From positions 614,921 to 678,920 of the forward strand of contig NZ_NEFD01000001.1 of NCBI RefSeq assembly GCF_002252155.1: DNA of 64,000 nt, in the 5' to 3' direction. A program made the position numbers and the translations under genes. The notes beneath the pieces were generated by a model that saw only the letters and a list, made by a program, of their open reading frames with translations, searched no databases and was not told the DNA's origin. This DNA comes from Wohlfahrtiimonas sp. G9077 (GTDB lineage: Bacteria > Pseudomonadota > Gammaproteobacteria > Cardiobacteriales > Wohlfahrtiimonadaceae). Below, piece by piece: positions 16,026 through 25,357 of this stretch (position 1 is the first letter of the stretch; each line of letters begins with the position of its first letter).

Positions 16026-16784
16026 ATGCTTGCGTTATCTGTGGATCAATTATCCGTTCGCTCTCATCACACCTTGCGTTTAGATCATCTCTCCTTTACG
16101 GTGCCACAAGGCAGCCGACTGGCCATCATTGGCCCAAATGGCGCGGGGAAAAGCACACTGCTGCAAGCCCTCTTAAAACTCATTCCAAGTACGCATCAAT
16201 CCTTGACATGTTTTGGGCAGAACATTGATCAACTCTCCCGCAAAGCACTCGCTCAACTCATCAGCTATGTGCCGCAAATGCAGCCTGACCTTGCGGTTAC
16301 CGTGTTTGATTGGTGCAGTTATGGGCGCATGCCCCATCAATCCCTTGGTTTTTCTTTAACGGATCAAGAGCAATCCCTCATCCATACTATGCTTGCACGC
16401 ACAAATCTGACGCATTTTGCGAATACGCCGTTCAATCGTTTAAGTGGCGGTGAGCGTCAGCGCGCCATGATTGCCGCAAGCCTTTGCCAAGAAACGCCGC
16501 TCATTTTACTCGATGAACCCACCAATTTTTTAGACCCCAAACAAGCCCATGACATTCTGACATTATTGACAGAGATTGCTCATACTTTAGACAAAACCAT
16601 CATCTCTGTGACTCATGATGTCAATGAAGTGGCCCATTATTTTACACATTGCTTGGCTCTAAAGGCCGGACACTTGTGTTTTATGGGCGCAGTCAAAGAT
16701 GTGATCCATCGACACAATTTAGAAAAGCTCTATGATCGCCCATTTGTGGAAGCGATGAGCGAACAAGGAGTGATCTTTTGGTAA
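16026..16784 (+). CDS. BtuD/FecE-type ABC transporter ATPase
   Basis: 252-residue ATPase of the iron-chelate/cobalamin importer family. Walker A is GPNGAGKST, the Q-loop is YVPQMQ, the signature is LSGGERQR, Walker B is LILLDEPTNFLD and the switch His is in VTHDVNE. It powers the permease encoded 7 bases upstream of its own stop codon (overlapping genes). Substrate cannot be read from the ATPase; the BtuB-like receptor suggests cobalamin, but heme or ferric siderophore remains possible. Confidence 0.88.
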   Translation: MLALSVDQLSVRSHHTLRLDHLSFTVPQGSRLAIIGPNGAGKSTLLQALLKLIPSTHQSLTCFGQNIDQLSRKALAQLISYVPQMQPDLAVTVFDWCSYGRMPHQSLGFSLTDQEQSLIHTMLARTNLTHFANTPFNRLSGGERQRAMIAASLCQETPLILLDEPTNFLDPKQAHDILTLLTEIAHTLDKTIISVTHDVNEVAHYFTHCLALKAGHLCFMGAVKDVIHRHNLEKLYDRPFVEAMSEQGVIFW

Positions 16785-17752
16785 AGCGCCGCATCTATTT
16801 ATGCCTTTTGGTGATCATCAGCCTCGCAACGCTCTGCGTTTTCCCTTTTTTAGGGGTGGAAAATCTCTCGCCTTGTCTGCTCTTTGATGGCGATGCAGGC
16901 CACGCCCAAATCTTTTGGCAATTACGTGTACCACGTGTTTTGACGGCATGGTTAATGGGGGCAATGCTTGCTTTATCGGGCTTGGTGTTTCAGGCCATTT
17001 TACGCAATCCCTTAGCCGAGCCTTTTACCCTTGGCATTGCAAGTGGCGGTGCTTTAGGGGCGGCCATTTATATCCATTTGGGCTTGAGCCTATCACTGAC
17101 TGTATTTTCCGGCCTTTCCCTATTTGCCTTTATGGGCGCCATGGTGATCACCTTTGCCATTTATCTGCTCAATCGCCATGCCCTTGAATCAGTCACGCGC
17201 CTTGTTTTGGTGGGCGTCATTTTCAGCTTCTTTTGCAGCAGCATTGTCATGGTGATGCAAACCATTGGTCGTCCGCAGGACAGTTACCGCTTAATGCAAT
17301 GGATGATGGGCGCCATTAGCCATGTCACCTTCACGGAAATCATCCCGTTGGCTTTCATGATGCTCATCAGCACCCTCATCATTGCCCTACTGAGCCCGCG
17401 TTTAAATGTCTTAAGTGCCGGCCACATCATCGCAAAAACCCGAGGCGTTGAGCCTAAATATGTCTTCATTCCGCTCTTTATTTTGGTGAGTTTGATGATG
17501 GGCATGATGATTGCCATCAGTGGACCGATTGGCTTTGTGGGCTTGGTGGTGCCCCACATCGCCCGCCAGTTAATCGGCACTGATCATCGTTATCTATGGA
17601 GCGCCACATTATGCCTTGGCGGTGCACTTTTGGTCATCAGCGACTGGATGGCGCGCGTGCTCTTTGCCCCGGCTGAACTGCCCGTTGGCGTCATCACCGC
17701 ACTATTTGGTGCACCTTTTTTCATCTTCATCTTGATAAAGGATAAAAAATAA
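16778..17752 (+). CDS. BtuC/FecCD-type ABC transporter permease
   Basis: 324 residues, inner-membrane permease with about 10 hydrophobic segments. Family blocks include LRVPRVLTAWLMGAMLALSGLVFQAILRNPLAEP, LGIASGGALGA, and the cytoplasmic coupling region GPIGFVGLVVPHIAR. The start is TTG 16778, placed by AAGGAG 7 nt upstream and overlapping the ATPase gene. Length is normal (about 325-335). Confidence 0.88.
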   Translation: MVKRRIYLCLLVIISLATLCVFPFLGVENLSPCLLFDGDAGHAQIFWQLRVPRVLTAWLMGAMLALSGLVFQAILRNPLAEPFTLGIASGGALGAAIYIHLGLSLSLTVFSGLSLFAFMGAMVITFAIYLLNRHALESVTRLVLVGVIFSFFCSSIVMVMQTIGRPQDSYRLMQWMMGAISHVTFTEIIPLAFMMLISTLIIALLSPRLNVLSAGHIIAKTRGVEPKYVFIPLFILVSLMMGMMIAISGPIGFVGLVVPHIARQLIGTDHRYLWSATLCLGGALLVISDWMARVLFAPAELPVGVITALFGAPFFIFILIKDKK

Positions 17753-17802
17753 CTATGCTGATAGGTTTTTATCCGCCCATCTAAGTAGGATCACCATTCA
17801 TC

Positions 17803-19713
17803 ATGAAAACCCAACAATTGTATGCAGCCTTAAGCGCCACGCTACTTGCTCCCATTGCTTTTGCAGACGATGCCATCAATGTATCTTCTGAAAATGACAC
17901 CATCGTCTTTACCGCCAATCGTGCGGATCAAGCATTAGATACCGTAGGTTCTAGCATCAATGTCATCACAAAAGCGCAATTAGAACGCGGTCAATATCAG
18001 CGCGTGAGCGATGCATTGGCCACATTGCCAGGCATCAATGTTTCGACCACTTCTGCCAATGGTGAATCTAACGTCTTCCTACGCGGACTTGGCAGCCAAA
18101 ACATGTTGGTGATGATTGATGGCGTCATTATTAATGATCTCTCCACACCTGCAGGCGGCTTTGACTTTAGCAGCTTAAACACTCTAAATATTGATCGCAT
18201 CGAAGTATTAAAAGGCCCACAAAGTACGTTATATGGCTCAAATGCCATGGCAGGCGTGATTCAAGTGTTCACTCAAAAAGGTGGACCACAACGCACCACA
18301 ATCACATTAGAAGGTGGCAGTTATGAACATGTGAAAACAACCATACAAACGCAAGGCATGACCGATACATTGAGCTATGCCTTTGCCGCAGGTTTAGAGC
18401 AAGAGCATGGTATTTCTGCAGCCGATGCTAAGCTCCCGGGTAACTCAGAACGCGACCACTATAAAAATCGTAATCTTTCAGGTTATGTCAATTATGCGCC
18501 CACGGATTTTCTCAATTTTGATGTCATGCTCCGTTATGATCGCAGCAAAACAGATCTAGACAATGGCGCAGGTGCTAATCAAGATAATTTAGATTATTAT
18601 CAAAAATCCGAACGTTATTTAGGTCGATTTGCCATCAATACCATCAATTTTAATGAGCAATGGCTAAGCTCATTGATTTATGATGCCAGCCAAACAAAGC
18701 GTGATTACCACAATATGCCATTTACGCAACATGCCCAAAGCAGCTTTAAAAGCACCAAACAGAGCATCACATGGCAAAATACATTGGCATTTATCCCGAA
18801 CTTCCAAACATTATTAGGGGCAAATTTCACCAAAGAATCCATGAGTAGCACTTCCCCTTATGGTGATTTCCCCAAACGCCACATCACACAAAAAAGCATC
18901 TATGTGGATCAACACTTAAACTTTGCAGATCGATTTTTTAATACCGTAGGCATCCGCTATGAAGATCACTCAAAATTTGGGGATAAACTCACGTATCGCT
19001 TCACCTCTCGCTTTAATGTGAATGATTATTTAGCCCTCAAAGGCAGTTATGGCACGGGCTTTAAAGCACCCACATTATTTCAATTATATGATACTGAAAG
19101 TGGCAATCAACACTTAAAAGCAGAAAAAAGCAAAGGCTTTGATGCAGGCATCGTTGTGACACCATGGCAAAATACCAGCCTTGAATTGACCTATTTCCAA
19201 CAAAAAATTAATCAACGCATCACATGGGTCAGCAATCCTGTTACGTATAAAAGCACATACTTAAACCGAGATTATACAAAAACAAAAGGGGTTGAATTCT
19301 CAGCAAATACAGCACTCAATGATCAATGGGCATTTGGGCTCAACTATACATATACACATGCTCGCGATTATACTACGGTCAATGGACACACATCAGATCA
19401 AAAAGCCTTACGAGTGCCTAAACACATGGCGGGTATGCATGTTAATTTTAAACCTTCAGAGCGCATGAATTTATTTGCAGAAGCAAAATATCATGGCAGC
19501 GCCACCAGTAATTTTAACAATCCTGCTTGGAGCGTACAGCAACGCAATTTAAAAGCCTATTGGATGGTGAATCTTGCCGCAGATTATCAAATCAATGACA
19601 CTGTCAGCGTTTATGGCCGCGTGAATAACTTATTGGACAAACAATATTACAGCGTTTGGGGATATGGCCAAAAACGCATCAACGGTAATATTGGCGTGAA
19701 AGTGGCATTCTAA
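17803..19713 (+). CDS. btuB: BtuB-like TonB-dependent outer-membrane receptor
   Basis: 636 residues. A signal peptide (1-21, ending AFA) is followed by a TonB box DTIVFTANR that matches the DTLVVTANR pattern of BtuB. The plug domain runs to about residue 160 (FLRGLGSQNMLVMIDGVIIND, IEVLKGPQSTLYGSNAMAGVI), then a 22-strand-type barrel ending VNNLLDKQYYSVWGYG and a terminal Phe. Barrel segments SYGTGFKAPTLFQLY and GNQHLKAEKSKGFD also follow BtuB. Cobalamin is the best guess; no cobalamin riboswitch fits in the 50-bp gap upstream or before pyrC, so regulation does not support or exclude it. Confidence 0.8.
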   Translation: MKTQQLYAALSATLLAPIAFADDAINVSSENDTIVFTANRADQALDTVGSSINVITKAQLERGQYQRVSDALATLPGINVSTTSANGESNVFLRGLGSQNMLVMIDGVIINDLSTPAGGFDFSSLNTLNIDRIEVLKGPQSTLYGSNAMAGVIQVFTQKGGPQRTTITLEGGSYEHVKTTIQTQGMTDTLSYAFAAGLEQEHGISAADAKLPGNSERDHYKNRNLSGYVNYAPTDFLNFDVMLRYDRSKTDLDNGAGANQDNLDYYQKSERYLGRFAINTINFNEQWLSSLIYDASQTKRDYHNMPFTQHAQSSFKSTKQSITWQNTLAFIPNFQTLLGANFTKESMSSTSPYGDFPKRHITQKSIYVDQHLNFADRFFNTVGIRYEDHSKFGDKLTYRFTSRFNVNDYLALKGSYGTGFKAPTLFQLYDTESGNQHLKAEKSKGFDAGIVVTPWQNTSLELTYFQQKINQRITWVSNPVTYKSTYLNRDYTKTKGVEFSANTALNDQWAFGLNYTYTHARDYTTVNGHTSDQKALRVPKHMAGMHVNFKPSERMNLFAEAKYHGSATSNFNNPAWSVQQRNLKAYWMVNLAADYQINDTVSVYGRVNNLLDKQYYSVWGYGQKRINGNIGVKVAF

Positions 19714-20570
19714 TGAAACATTGGCGATCCTTTGGTGTATTGGTGCTTAGTCTTAACATCACATATGCTGATGTGAGTGAGCGCTGCGCGCGTATTGTTT
19801 CCCTCTCGCCCACCATTACAGATACATTGTTATCCCTTGGTTTAGCAAAAAATATCGTGGGCGGCACGCGCTATGATTTACTGCCAAAGGATCAGCCGAT
19901 TGCCGACATTGGCGGGACGCTGGATCCAAATTACGAAGCCATTTTGCGTCTATCGCCCTCCATTGTTTTTTCTGAGCTCTCTGATGACAGCCCGCAATCC
20001 TTAAAGCTTGCCGCATTACAATTGCCCACAGAGCATTTATCCTTTCGTGGGTTAAAAGATGTGCACGCTTCCACGTTGGCCATCGGCAACATTTGCGGCA
20101 TCCATACAGCTGCTGAGCAGAAAGTCAACGAGTTGGATCAAGCGCTTGCTGAATACAAAAGTTCAGCGCACCGCACATTGATTTTTTATACCTATCAAGG
20201 TCAAGCGCAAAATGTACTGCCAACGCAAGCGGTGGGTCCGAGCTTTCATCAAGAGCTGATGACTGCGCTTGGTTGGCAAAATGCTTATCAAGGTGCACTC
20301 AATGCGCCCATGCTGTCTACAGAAAGTGTCTTAACGCTCAATCCTGATTTAATCGTATTGATGAAAGGTGATGTGGGCACGGATTATGATCCTGCCCACA
20401 CCATCATGATTGAACGCATTTCGCCGGCTTGGCGAGCACTAGAAACTGTGCCTGCTCTACAAAAGCAGCAGGTGTTTGAGATGACCGGCAACGCCACATT
20501 TATGGCAAGCCCTGATGGTATTTTGGCAACCCTCAAGGCATGGCGCAGCATCTCTGAGATGATCAAATGA
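19713..20570 (+). CDS. btuF: BtuF-like periplasmic substrate-binding protein
   Basis: 285 residues with a signal peptide (1-19, ending YA) and the TroA/BtuF fold. Visible: ARIVSLSPTITDTLLSLGL, VGGTRYDLLP, IGGTLDPNYEAILRLSPSIVF, the long mid-protein helix with Ala/Glu-rich sequence, and the second-lobe LTLNPDLIVLMKG. It would hand cobalamin or a similar chelate to the BtuC-like permease. ATG overlaps the receptor's stop codon by one base, so receptor and binding protein are co-translated. Its end abuts the convergent gene at 20571 without a visible terminator. Confidence 0.8.
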   Translation: MKHWRSFGVLVLSLNITYADVSERCARIVSLSPTITDTLLSLGLAKNIVGGTRYDLLPKDQPIADIGGTLDPNYEAILRLSPSIVFSELSDDSPQSLKLAALQLPTEHLSFRGLKDVHASTLAIGNICGIHTAAEQKVNELDQALAEYKSSAHRTLIFYTYQGQAQNVLPTQAVGPSFHQELMTALGWQNAYQGALNAPMLSTESVLTLNPDLIVLMKGDVGTDYDPAHTIMIERISPAWRALETVPALQKQQVFEMTGNATFMASPDGILATLKAWRSISEMIK

Positions 20571-20936
20571 TTACTTTTTGTGCTCTTTTTCCACCACTTT
20601 TTCAGCGATTTGATCGGCGATTTCTTCATCGGTCTCTAACACAACCGGTTTGCCGCGCAACACTTTCCACACTACAGAGCGGAACATCCAGCAGTTGATC
20701 ACCGCCACTGCGAGCATCACCGCGATGTTAAAGTAGATGAGATAAAGTTGCCACATGGTTTTGGCATTCGCCATAAAGTCTTCTTGCCCAAAATGCATGA
20801 AAACAATGATGCCAAAGGTGACCACATTGGTGAGCAAAAAGATGGACAACCAAAGTTTACGTACTTGTTCTTGTTTTAAAAAGATGGCGGATAATACATA
20901 AAAAACAATCGCGCCTGCCACTAAAATAAATTCCAT
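20571..20936 (-). CDS. Three-helix membrane protein of unknown function
   Basis: 121 residues with three hydrophobic segments (about 2-20, 29-48 and 62-86) and an acidic/basic C-terminal tail (ETDEEIADQIAEKVVEKEHKK) likely in the cytoplasm. GGGAG precedes the ATG. Not recognised. It is convergent with btuF and separated from the upstream TRAP genes by that operon's terminator, so it probably has its own promoter. Confidence 0.6.
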   Translation of the reverse strand: MEFILVAGAIVFYVLSAIFLKQEQVRKLWLSIFLLTNVVTFGIIVFMHFGQEDFMANAKTMWQLYLIYFNIAVMLAVAVINCWMFRSVVWKVLRGKPVVLETDEEIADQIAEKVVEKEHKK

Positions 20937-21034
20937 GGATTGATCTCCCTTGTTCGTTGTTGTTCAGTTGTCTACAGGTGATAACTGTATTAAGGGTAAT
21001 ACATTATCGGGCTTTTTGTCATCGTAACAAATAA

Positions 21035-21067
21035 AAAGGTCAATATCTAATATTGATATTGACCTTT
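21035..21067 (-). terminator. Terminator of the TAXI-TRAP operon
   Basis: 13-bp perfect stem AAAGGTCAATATC/GATATTGACCTTT with a 7-nt loop; on the minus strand it is followed by T residues, just after the fused TRAP permease gene. Confidence 0.8.
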
Positions 21068-21081
21068 GGCATCTCGCTGAA

Positions 21082-23064
21082 TTATGCCGGCGTTAAGCGC
21101 TGCATTTTTCGATAATTGAGCACCACAATCGCCGCCACAACGAACATACCCGCGATGTCTGTATACGTCTCTGGCACAATCAACATCAATGCACCGATGG
21201 CCAATACAATGCGCTCGATTGGATTCATGGCTGCTTTAAAATAGCCTTCCACTGCTGCACTTAAACTGATGACGCCCACAATCGACGTGATGGAAATCAG
21301 CAAAATCGATAAAATTGGCGGCGCCGGGAATTCTGTCACATTCATGCTCGTTAAACCTGTGGTGTCAATGTAGAGCATCGCAGGATTATAGACAAACATA
21401 AACGGTACAATGAAACCTGCTAAGGCCAATTTAAGTGATTGCCAACCTGTTTTCATCGGATCACCGCCTGCAATGCCAGCACCGGCAAAGGATGCAAGTG
21501 CAACCGGCGGTGTGATGTTGGCAAACAGACCAAAATAGAACACAAATAAATGTGCCACCAATACAGGTACGCCCATGCCCGCAATGGCTGGCGCGGCCAT
21601 CGTAGCCGTGATGATGTACGCCGGAATCGATGGTAAACCCATACCTAAAACCATCGAGGCCAACATCGTTAAAAATAGGGTTAAAAAGAGGGAATCTTTA
21701 CCGATGCTTGTGATCATCGAGATCATCACGCTGGCAAAGCCTGTTAAACTCACTGTCCCGATAATGATGCCCACCACCGCACAAGCTGCCATCACAGGTA
21801 AAGATTGCTTTGCGCCTGTGATCATGGCATCGACCACATCTTTCGGGCTCATGCGGGTTTCAGGTCTGAACTGACTGACAATGATGCTGATCACAATCGT
21901 GTAAAACGCCGCAAAGTTAATGGGCACAGATTCTGATAAAAAATAGACCAGCGCAAAAATGGGAATCAACAAATGGCCACGCGCCAGTAAAACTTCTTTC
22001 ACGCGCGGTAAATCTGCCTTTGGAATGCCTTTTAAGTTATCGCGCCCTGCTCTAAAATGCACTTGGGCAATCACGCCTAAATAGTACAACAATGCTGGGA
22101 AAAATGCGGCTAAGGCAATCGTGCTGTATTTAACGCCCGTGGTTTCTGCCATGATGAAGGCACTTGCCCCCATAATCGGTGGTAAAATTTGTCCACCCAC
22201 AGAAGCACTCGCCTCCACCGCGCCGGCAAAGTTTGCATTGTAACCAACGCGCTTCATCATCGGAATGGTAAAAACGCCTGTGCCCACAACATTCCCTACG
22301 GCCGAGCCGTTGATGCTGCCCATAAAGCCACTTGAAATGACGGCAACTTTCGCCGGCCCGCCTTGCTTGTGCCCTGCAATCGCTAACGCTAAATCATTAA
22401 AGAGCTGGCCCATGCCGGATTTGGCTAAAAATGCGCCAAATAAAATGAATAAGAAGATAAACGACACCGATGCACCAATTGCCGTTGAGTATAAACCTTC
22501 CATCTTCAAATACATTTGCCCAAAGATGTCGCCTAAATCATAAGAGCGCGTCAATAAGCGATCCGGCATAAAATCATAATGACTGATGAAAGGATAGAGT
22601 AAAAACACGAGCGCCAAAATGGGTAAGATCCAACCCATGACGCGGCGCGCACCATCAATCACCAATGCCACCGTCATCATGCCAAAGGCGATGTCTAAGG
22701 TATTCGGAATGCCACCGCGCGTATTCATGATGGCATCATATTCCACCCACAAATAGGCAAAGGATGAGAGCGATGCTGCGGCCAATACCCAATCATACAA
22801 TGGGATTTTGGTGCGATTTTGTGAAGGATATGAAGGATAGATCAAAAAGATCAATGCCAAACCAATGGCCACGTGCGCCGCGCGATACAATAGCTGCGGA
22901 ATGGGATAATAAGTGGTGACCAAGTGAAAAAGCGAGTAAGTCAACGCTAAGAGCGCGATGAATGTGCGTATATTTTTGCTCGCGGGATTGCGTACTAACG
23001 ACTCGCGATCAAACTTTTCTAAAATGCGCTGGCCATCATCTATTTGAGATGCTGAAGAGGTCAT
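21082..23064 (-). CDS. TRAP transporter fused permease (DctQ-DctM, TAXI type)
   Basis: 660-residue polytopic protein in which the small (4TM) and large (12TM) TRAP permease subunits are fused. The large-subunit signature appears as GFMGSINGSAVGNVVGTGVFTIPMMKR, EASASVGGQILPPIMGASAF and GLPSIPAYIITATMAAPA. It would import a carboxylate using an ion gradient together with the TAXI binding protein encoded two genes upstream. It overlaps the DUF1850 gene by 29 nt. Fusion of the two permease subunits and linkage to DUF1850 are normal for TAXI systems. The substrate is unknown; TAXI systems are often assigned to glutamate or other dicarboxylates. Confidence 0.92.
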   Translation of the reverse strand: MTSSASQIDDGQRILEKFDRESLVRNPASKNIRTFIALLALTYSLFHLVTTYYPIPQLLYRAAHVAIGLALIFLIYPSYPSQNRTKIPLYDWVLAAASLSSFAYLWVEYDAIMNTRGGIPNTLDIAFGMMTVALVIDGARRVMGWILPILALVFLLYPFISHYDFMPDRLLTRSYDLGDIFGQMYLKMEGLYSTAIGASVSFIFLFILFGAFLAKSGMGQLFNDLALAIAGHKQGGPAKVAVISSGFMGSINGSAVGNVVGTGVFTIPMMKRVGYNANFAGAVEASASVGGQILPPIMGASAFIMAETTGVKYSTIALAAFFPALLYYLGVIAQVHFRAGRDNLKGIPKADLPRVKEVLLARGHLLIPIFALVYFLSESVPINFAAFYTIVISIIVSQFRPETRMSPKDVVDAMITGAKQSLPVMAACAVVGIIIGTVSLTGFASVMISMITSIGKDSLFLTLFLTMLASMVLGMGLPSIPAYIITATMAAPAIAGMGVPVLVAHLFVFYFGLFANITPPVALASFAGAGIAGGDPMKTGWQSLKLALAGFIVPFMFVYNPAMLYIDTTGLTSMNVTEFPAPPILSILLISITSIVGVISLSAAVEGYFKAAMNPIERIVLAIGALMLIVPETYTDIAGMFVVAAIVVLNYRKMQRLTPA

Positions 23065-23542
23065 GGCAAGAATTTTCCTTTAATAATGTCCAAATGTTGT
23101 GTTGTGTCGTGGTGAGGATGATTTCTGTGTAATCATCAAAATCCTGATGAATGGGCCACACCTTTTGATCGGCGTCAATGGTGGATGCCACATTGCGTGA
23201 AATCATCCAATAAAGCACTGGCAGCTGTACATTTGGCGCGGTTTCCACAAAGCCATCGCTCAGTGTGCTTGCTTCATTGTACGGCGTGCCTGCCCCAAAG
23301 GTTTTAAATTGTGATCGATACAGATGCAATGCCCCATTTTTCACTTGATACGATTCTCGCCACAATGCACGTTCCACCGAGTGTATCCATGACAATGTGA
23401 AAGATTGCCCCGGCAATTGACATTGCACATTGCCTGAAAGCACCCGCACACGCGTGAAAAAGGGATAAAAGGAGAGGCTTAGCAGCATGACTGCCACTAA
23501 GCCTACCACCATTGCTTTACTGTTTTTGCGCTTGCTCATCAT
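23036..23542 (-). CDS. DUF1850 accessory protein of the TRAP system
   Basis: 168 residues. One N-terminal membrane segment (about residues 10-28) and an extracytoplasmic domain with the DUF1850 pattern FTLSWIHSVERALWRESYQV and FKTFGAGTP. DUF1850 genes lie between TAXI binding proteins and fused permeases in many genomes; their role is not established. GTG 23557 is an alternative start; ATG 23542 or 23539 is preferred only because ATG is commoner, as no clear ribosome site is seen. It overlaps both neighbours. Confidence 0.8.
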   Translation of the reverse strand: MMSKRKNSKAMVVGLVAVMLLSLSFYPFFTRVRVLSGNVQCQLPGQSFTLSWIHSVERALWRESYQVKNGALHLYRSQFKTFGAGTPYNEASTLSDGFVETAPNVQLPVLYWMISRNVASTIDADQKVWPIHQDFDDYTEIILTTTQHNIWTLLKENSCHDLFSISNR

Positions 23543-24527
23543 AGAACTTTTGGGCACCCGGATGAATCGGTGCCACCATGCCTTGTTGAGCTTTTTCTAA
23601 AGAGACATCCTTCACAGCTTGATGTGAATTTTGTAAGTGTTCTAAGTTGTCAAAAAATGCTTTGGTTAATTTATACACATCATCATTGCTGAGCTTTTTG
23701 TTCACCACTAACGCATTCATGATCACCGCAGTTGGTACAGCTTCTGCATTGCCATAGGTATTGGCCGGAATTTCCATCGGCATAAAATAGGGTTGGTCGG
23801 CAGCAATGGTTTTCACCATTTCAGGATCAATGGTGACCAATTGCAAATCAAAGCCTTGTGCCAATTCCATCAATGCTGCGTTTGGCAAGCCACTTGTGAA
23901 GAAAGCCGCATCCACGCGCCCGGTTCTTAATGCATCGGCCGCTTCTGCAAAGCCTAAATAATCCACTTTCATGTCGTTATACGTCATGCCGTGGCCATTG
24001 ATTAAGGAGCGCGCATTCACCTCAACGCCTGAGTTTTGATCACCAACAGCCACACGTTTACCTTTTAAATCTGATAAATTTTTAATGCCAGATTTTTGTG
24101 AGGCCACCACTTGCACAAAGTTTGGATACAACACAGCAATTTGTTGGACACTGTCAAATTTCTTTTGGAATGGTGCTTCACCATTGACCGCATTGCTCAA
24201 TGCATCGCTCATCACAAATGCCATTTCCGCTTTGCCTTGATCGATGAGGTTAATGTTCTCAACTGAAGCGCCCGTGGTTTGAGTTTTAGAATTCGCTTTA
24301 AATTGATCTGCGTACACTTCACCAAGTGTTGTAGCGATAATGTTGTATGGACCCGATGCACCACCTGAGGCAATCGTCACAAAACGCGTCTCTAAACGGT
24401 TCGGATCACTCGCTTTAGCTATCTCAGAAGTGCCTGTATTTGCTTCAGGTGATTTGACATCATCTGAACACGCCGCTAACAATAATCCACACATGGTTGC
24501 CATCGCAACCTTCTTCATTGAAAACAT
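23517..24527 (-). CDS. TAXI-family TRAP substrate-binding lipoprotein
   Basis: 336 residues from ATG 24527, preceded by a strong GGAGGGGAG; the ORF extends upstream but without support. Lipobox LAAC (Cys20) predicts a lipid-anchored periplasmic binding protein. The TAXI (NMT1-like) fold shows as TIASGGASGPYNIIATTLGEVYA, GASVENINLIDQGKAEMAFVMSDA, LKGKRVAVGDQNSGVEVNA and VDYLGFAEAADALRTGRVDAAFFTSG. It is the first gene of a three-gene operon with DUF1850 and the fused permease. The 200 bp upstream carry no clear regulatory motif. Confidence 0.92.
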   Translation of the reverse strand: MFSMKKVAMATMCGLLLAACSDDVKSPEANTGTSEIAKASDPNRLETRFVTIASGGASGPYNIIATTLGEVYADQFKANSKTQTTGASVENINLIDQGKAEMAFVMSDALSNAVNGEAPFQKKFDSVQQIAVLYPNFVQVVASQKSGIKNLSDLKGKRVAVGDQNSGVEVNARSLINGHGMTYNDMKVDYLGFAEAADALRTGRVDAAFFTSGLPNAALMELAQGFDLQLVTIDPEMVKTIAADQPYFMPMEIPANTYGNAEAVPTAVIMNALVVNKKLSNDDVYKLTKAFFDNLEHLQNSHQAVKDVSLEKAQQGMVAPIHPGAQKFYDEQAQKQ

Positions 24528-24724
24528 ACTCCCCTCCGATTGTTTATGTATGCTTAATTGATATCTGATTTTCATCAGGTCGTCAATCAAAAGTTCAGCA
24601 ACATTTTTTTGATTTTTGCAAATCCAATTTGATCTCAATGAGTTGATTCATTGATGAGCATCAAAAAACTTGCAATAATTGACCTACAATTATGATACTG
24701 ACATGCAACATGCTATGTCTAGAT

Positions 24725-25357
24725 TTATTTCGTCACACAATGCGTCAAGAGGGTTTGATAGGTTTGCGAAAGCGCTGCTAAATATTGAGCCGCATCATCA
24801 TGATACATTAATGGCTCGCCAAGAATCACATCACAATTAAAAGGCACAAACAGCGCTTCTCCCTTTGGCAATGCTTTACTTAAACCGCGCAGAATCACAG
24901 GATGCACCGTCACATCAGGCATCTTTTTAACCAAACAATGAATGCCGCGTTTTAATTTAAAGTCGCGATCCTCTGTTAAAGCACGTGTGCCTTCTGGAAA
25001 TAAAATGATGATCTCGCCGTGCTCAAGTGCACTCAATACATTTTTAAAGCTTTGCGCGCTGCCTTTTTCAGAGCGATCCATCGGAATAATGTCAATGCAA
25101 TGGATGGCAAACCAACGAATCCAACGATTACGCAAGAAATAATCCGCCGCCGCAACGGGGCGCACGCGATGAATTTGACTGAGTGGATATAAACTCATCA
25201 ACACCAAGGTGTCTAAATGGCTCGTGTGATTTGCCGCTAATATGGCTGCTCCTTCTTTAGGCAAAGGGCTACGTTTAACAATGTTTAACCCTAATCCAAT
25301 CAACACCAAGGGTTTGACAAGCAATGCAAAAAAGAGCACTTTAATCAGGCGCTTCAT
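24725..25357 (-). CDS. 1-acyl-sn-glycerol-3-phosphate acyltransferase (PlsC family)
   Basis: 210 residues, membrane-associated acyltransferase that acylates lysophosphatidic acid or a similar lysolipid. Catalytic motif NHTSHLD, and FPEGTR in the LFPEGTRALTEDRDFKLKRG segment, are both intact; an N-terminal hydrophobic segment (about 7-25) anchors it. It overlaps the CdsA-like gene by 4 nt, so the two are translated together. This pairing, acyl transfer followed by CDP activation, suggests a local phosphatidate-to-CDP-diacylglycerol branch. Whether it is the cell's main PlsC cannot be told. Confidence 0.88.
   Translation of the reverse strand: MKRLIKVLFFALLVKPLVLIGLGLNIVKRSPLPKEGAAILAANHTSHLDTLVLMSLYPLSQIHRVRPVAAADYFLRNRWIRWFAIHCIDIIPMDRSEKGSAQSFKNVLSALEHGEIIILFPEGTRALTEDRDFKLKRGIHCLVKKMPDVTVHPVILRGLSKALPKGEALFVPFNCDVILGEPLMYHDDAAQYLAALSQTYQTLLTHCVTK

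Noticed and set aside
17753..17802. Possible cobalamin riboswitch upstream of the btuB-like gene
   Set aside because: The gap is only 50 bp and has no B12-box-like sequence; the gap before pyrC is also too short.
24528..24724. Small RNA or regulator site in the 197-bp gap upstream of the TAXI gene
   Set aside because: Only AT-rich sequence and a plus-strand promoter-like stretch with no gene behind it; nothing I can support.
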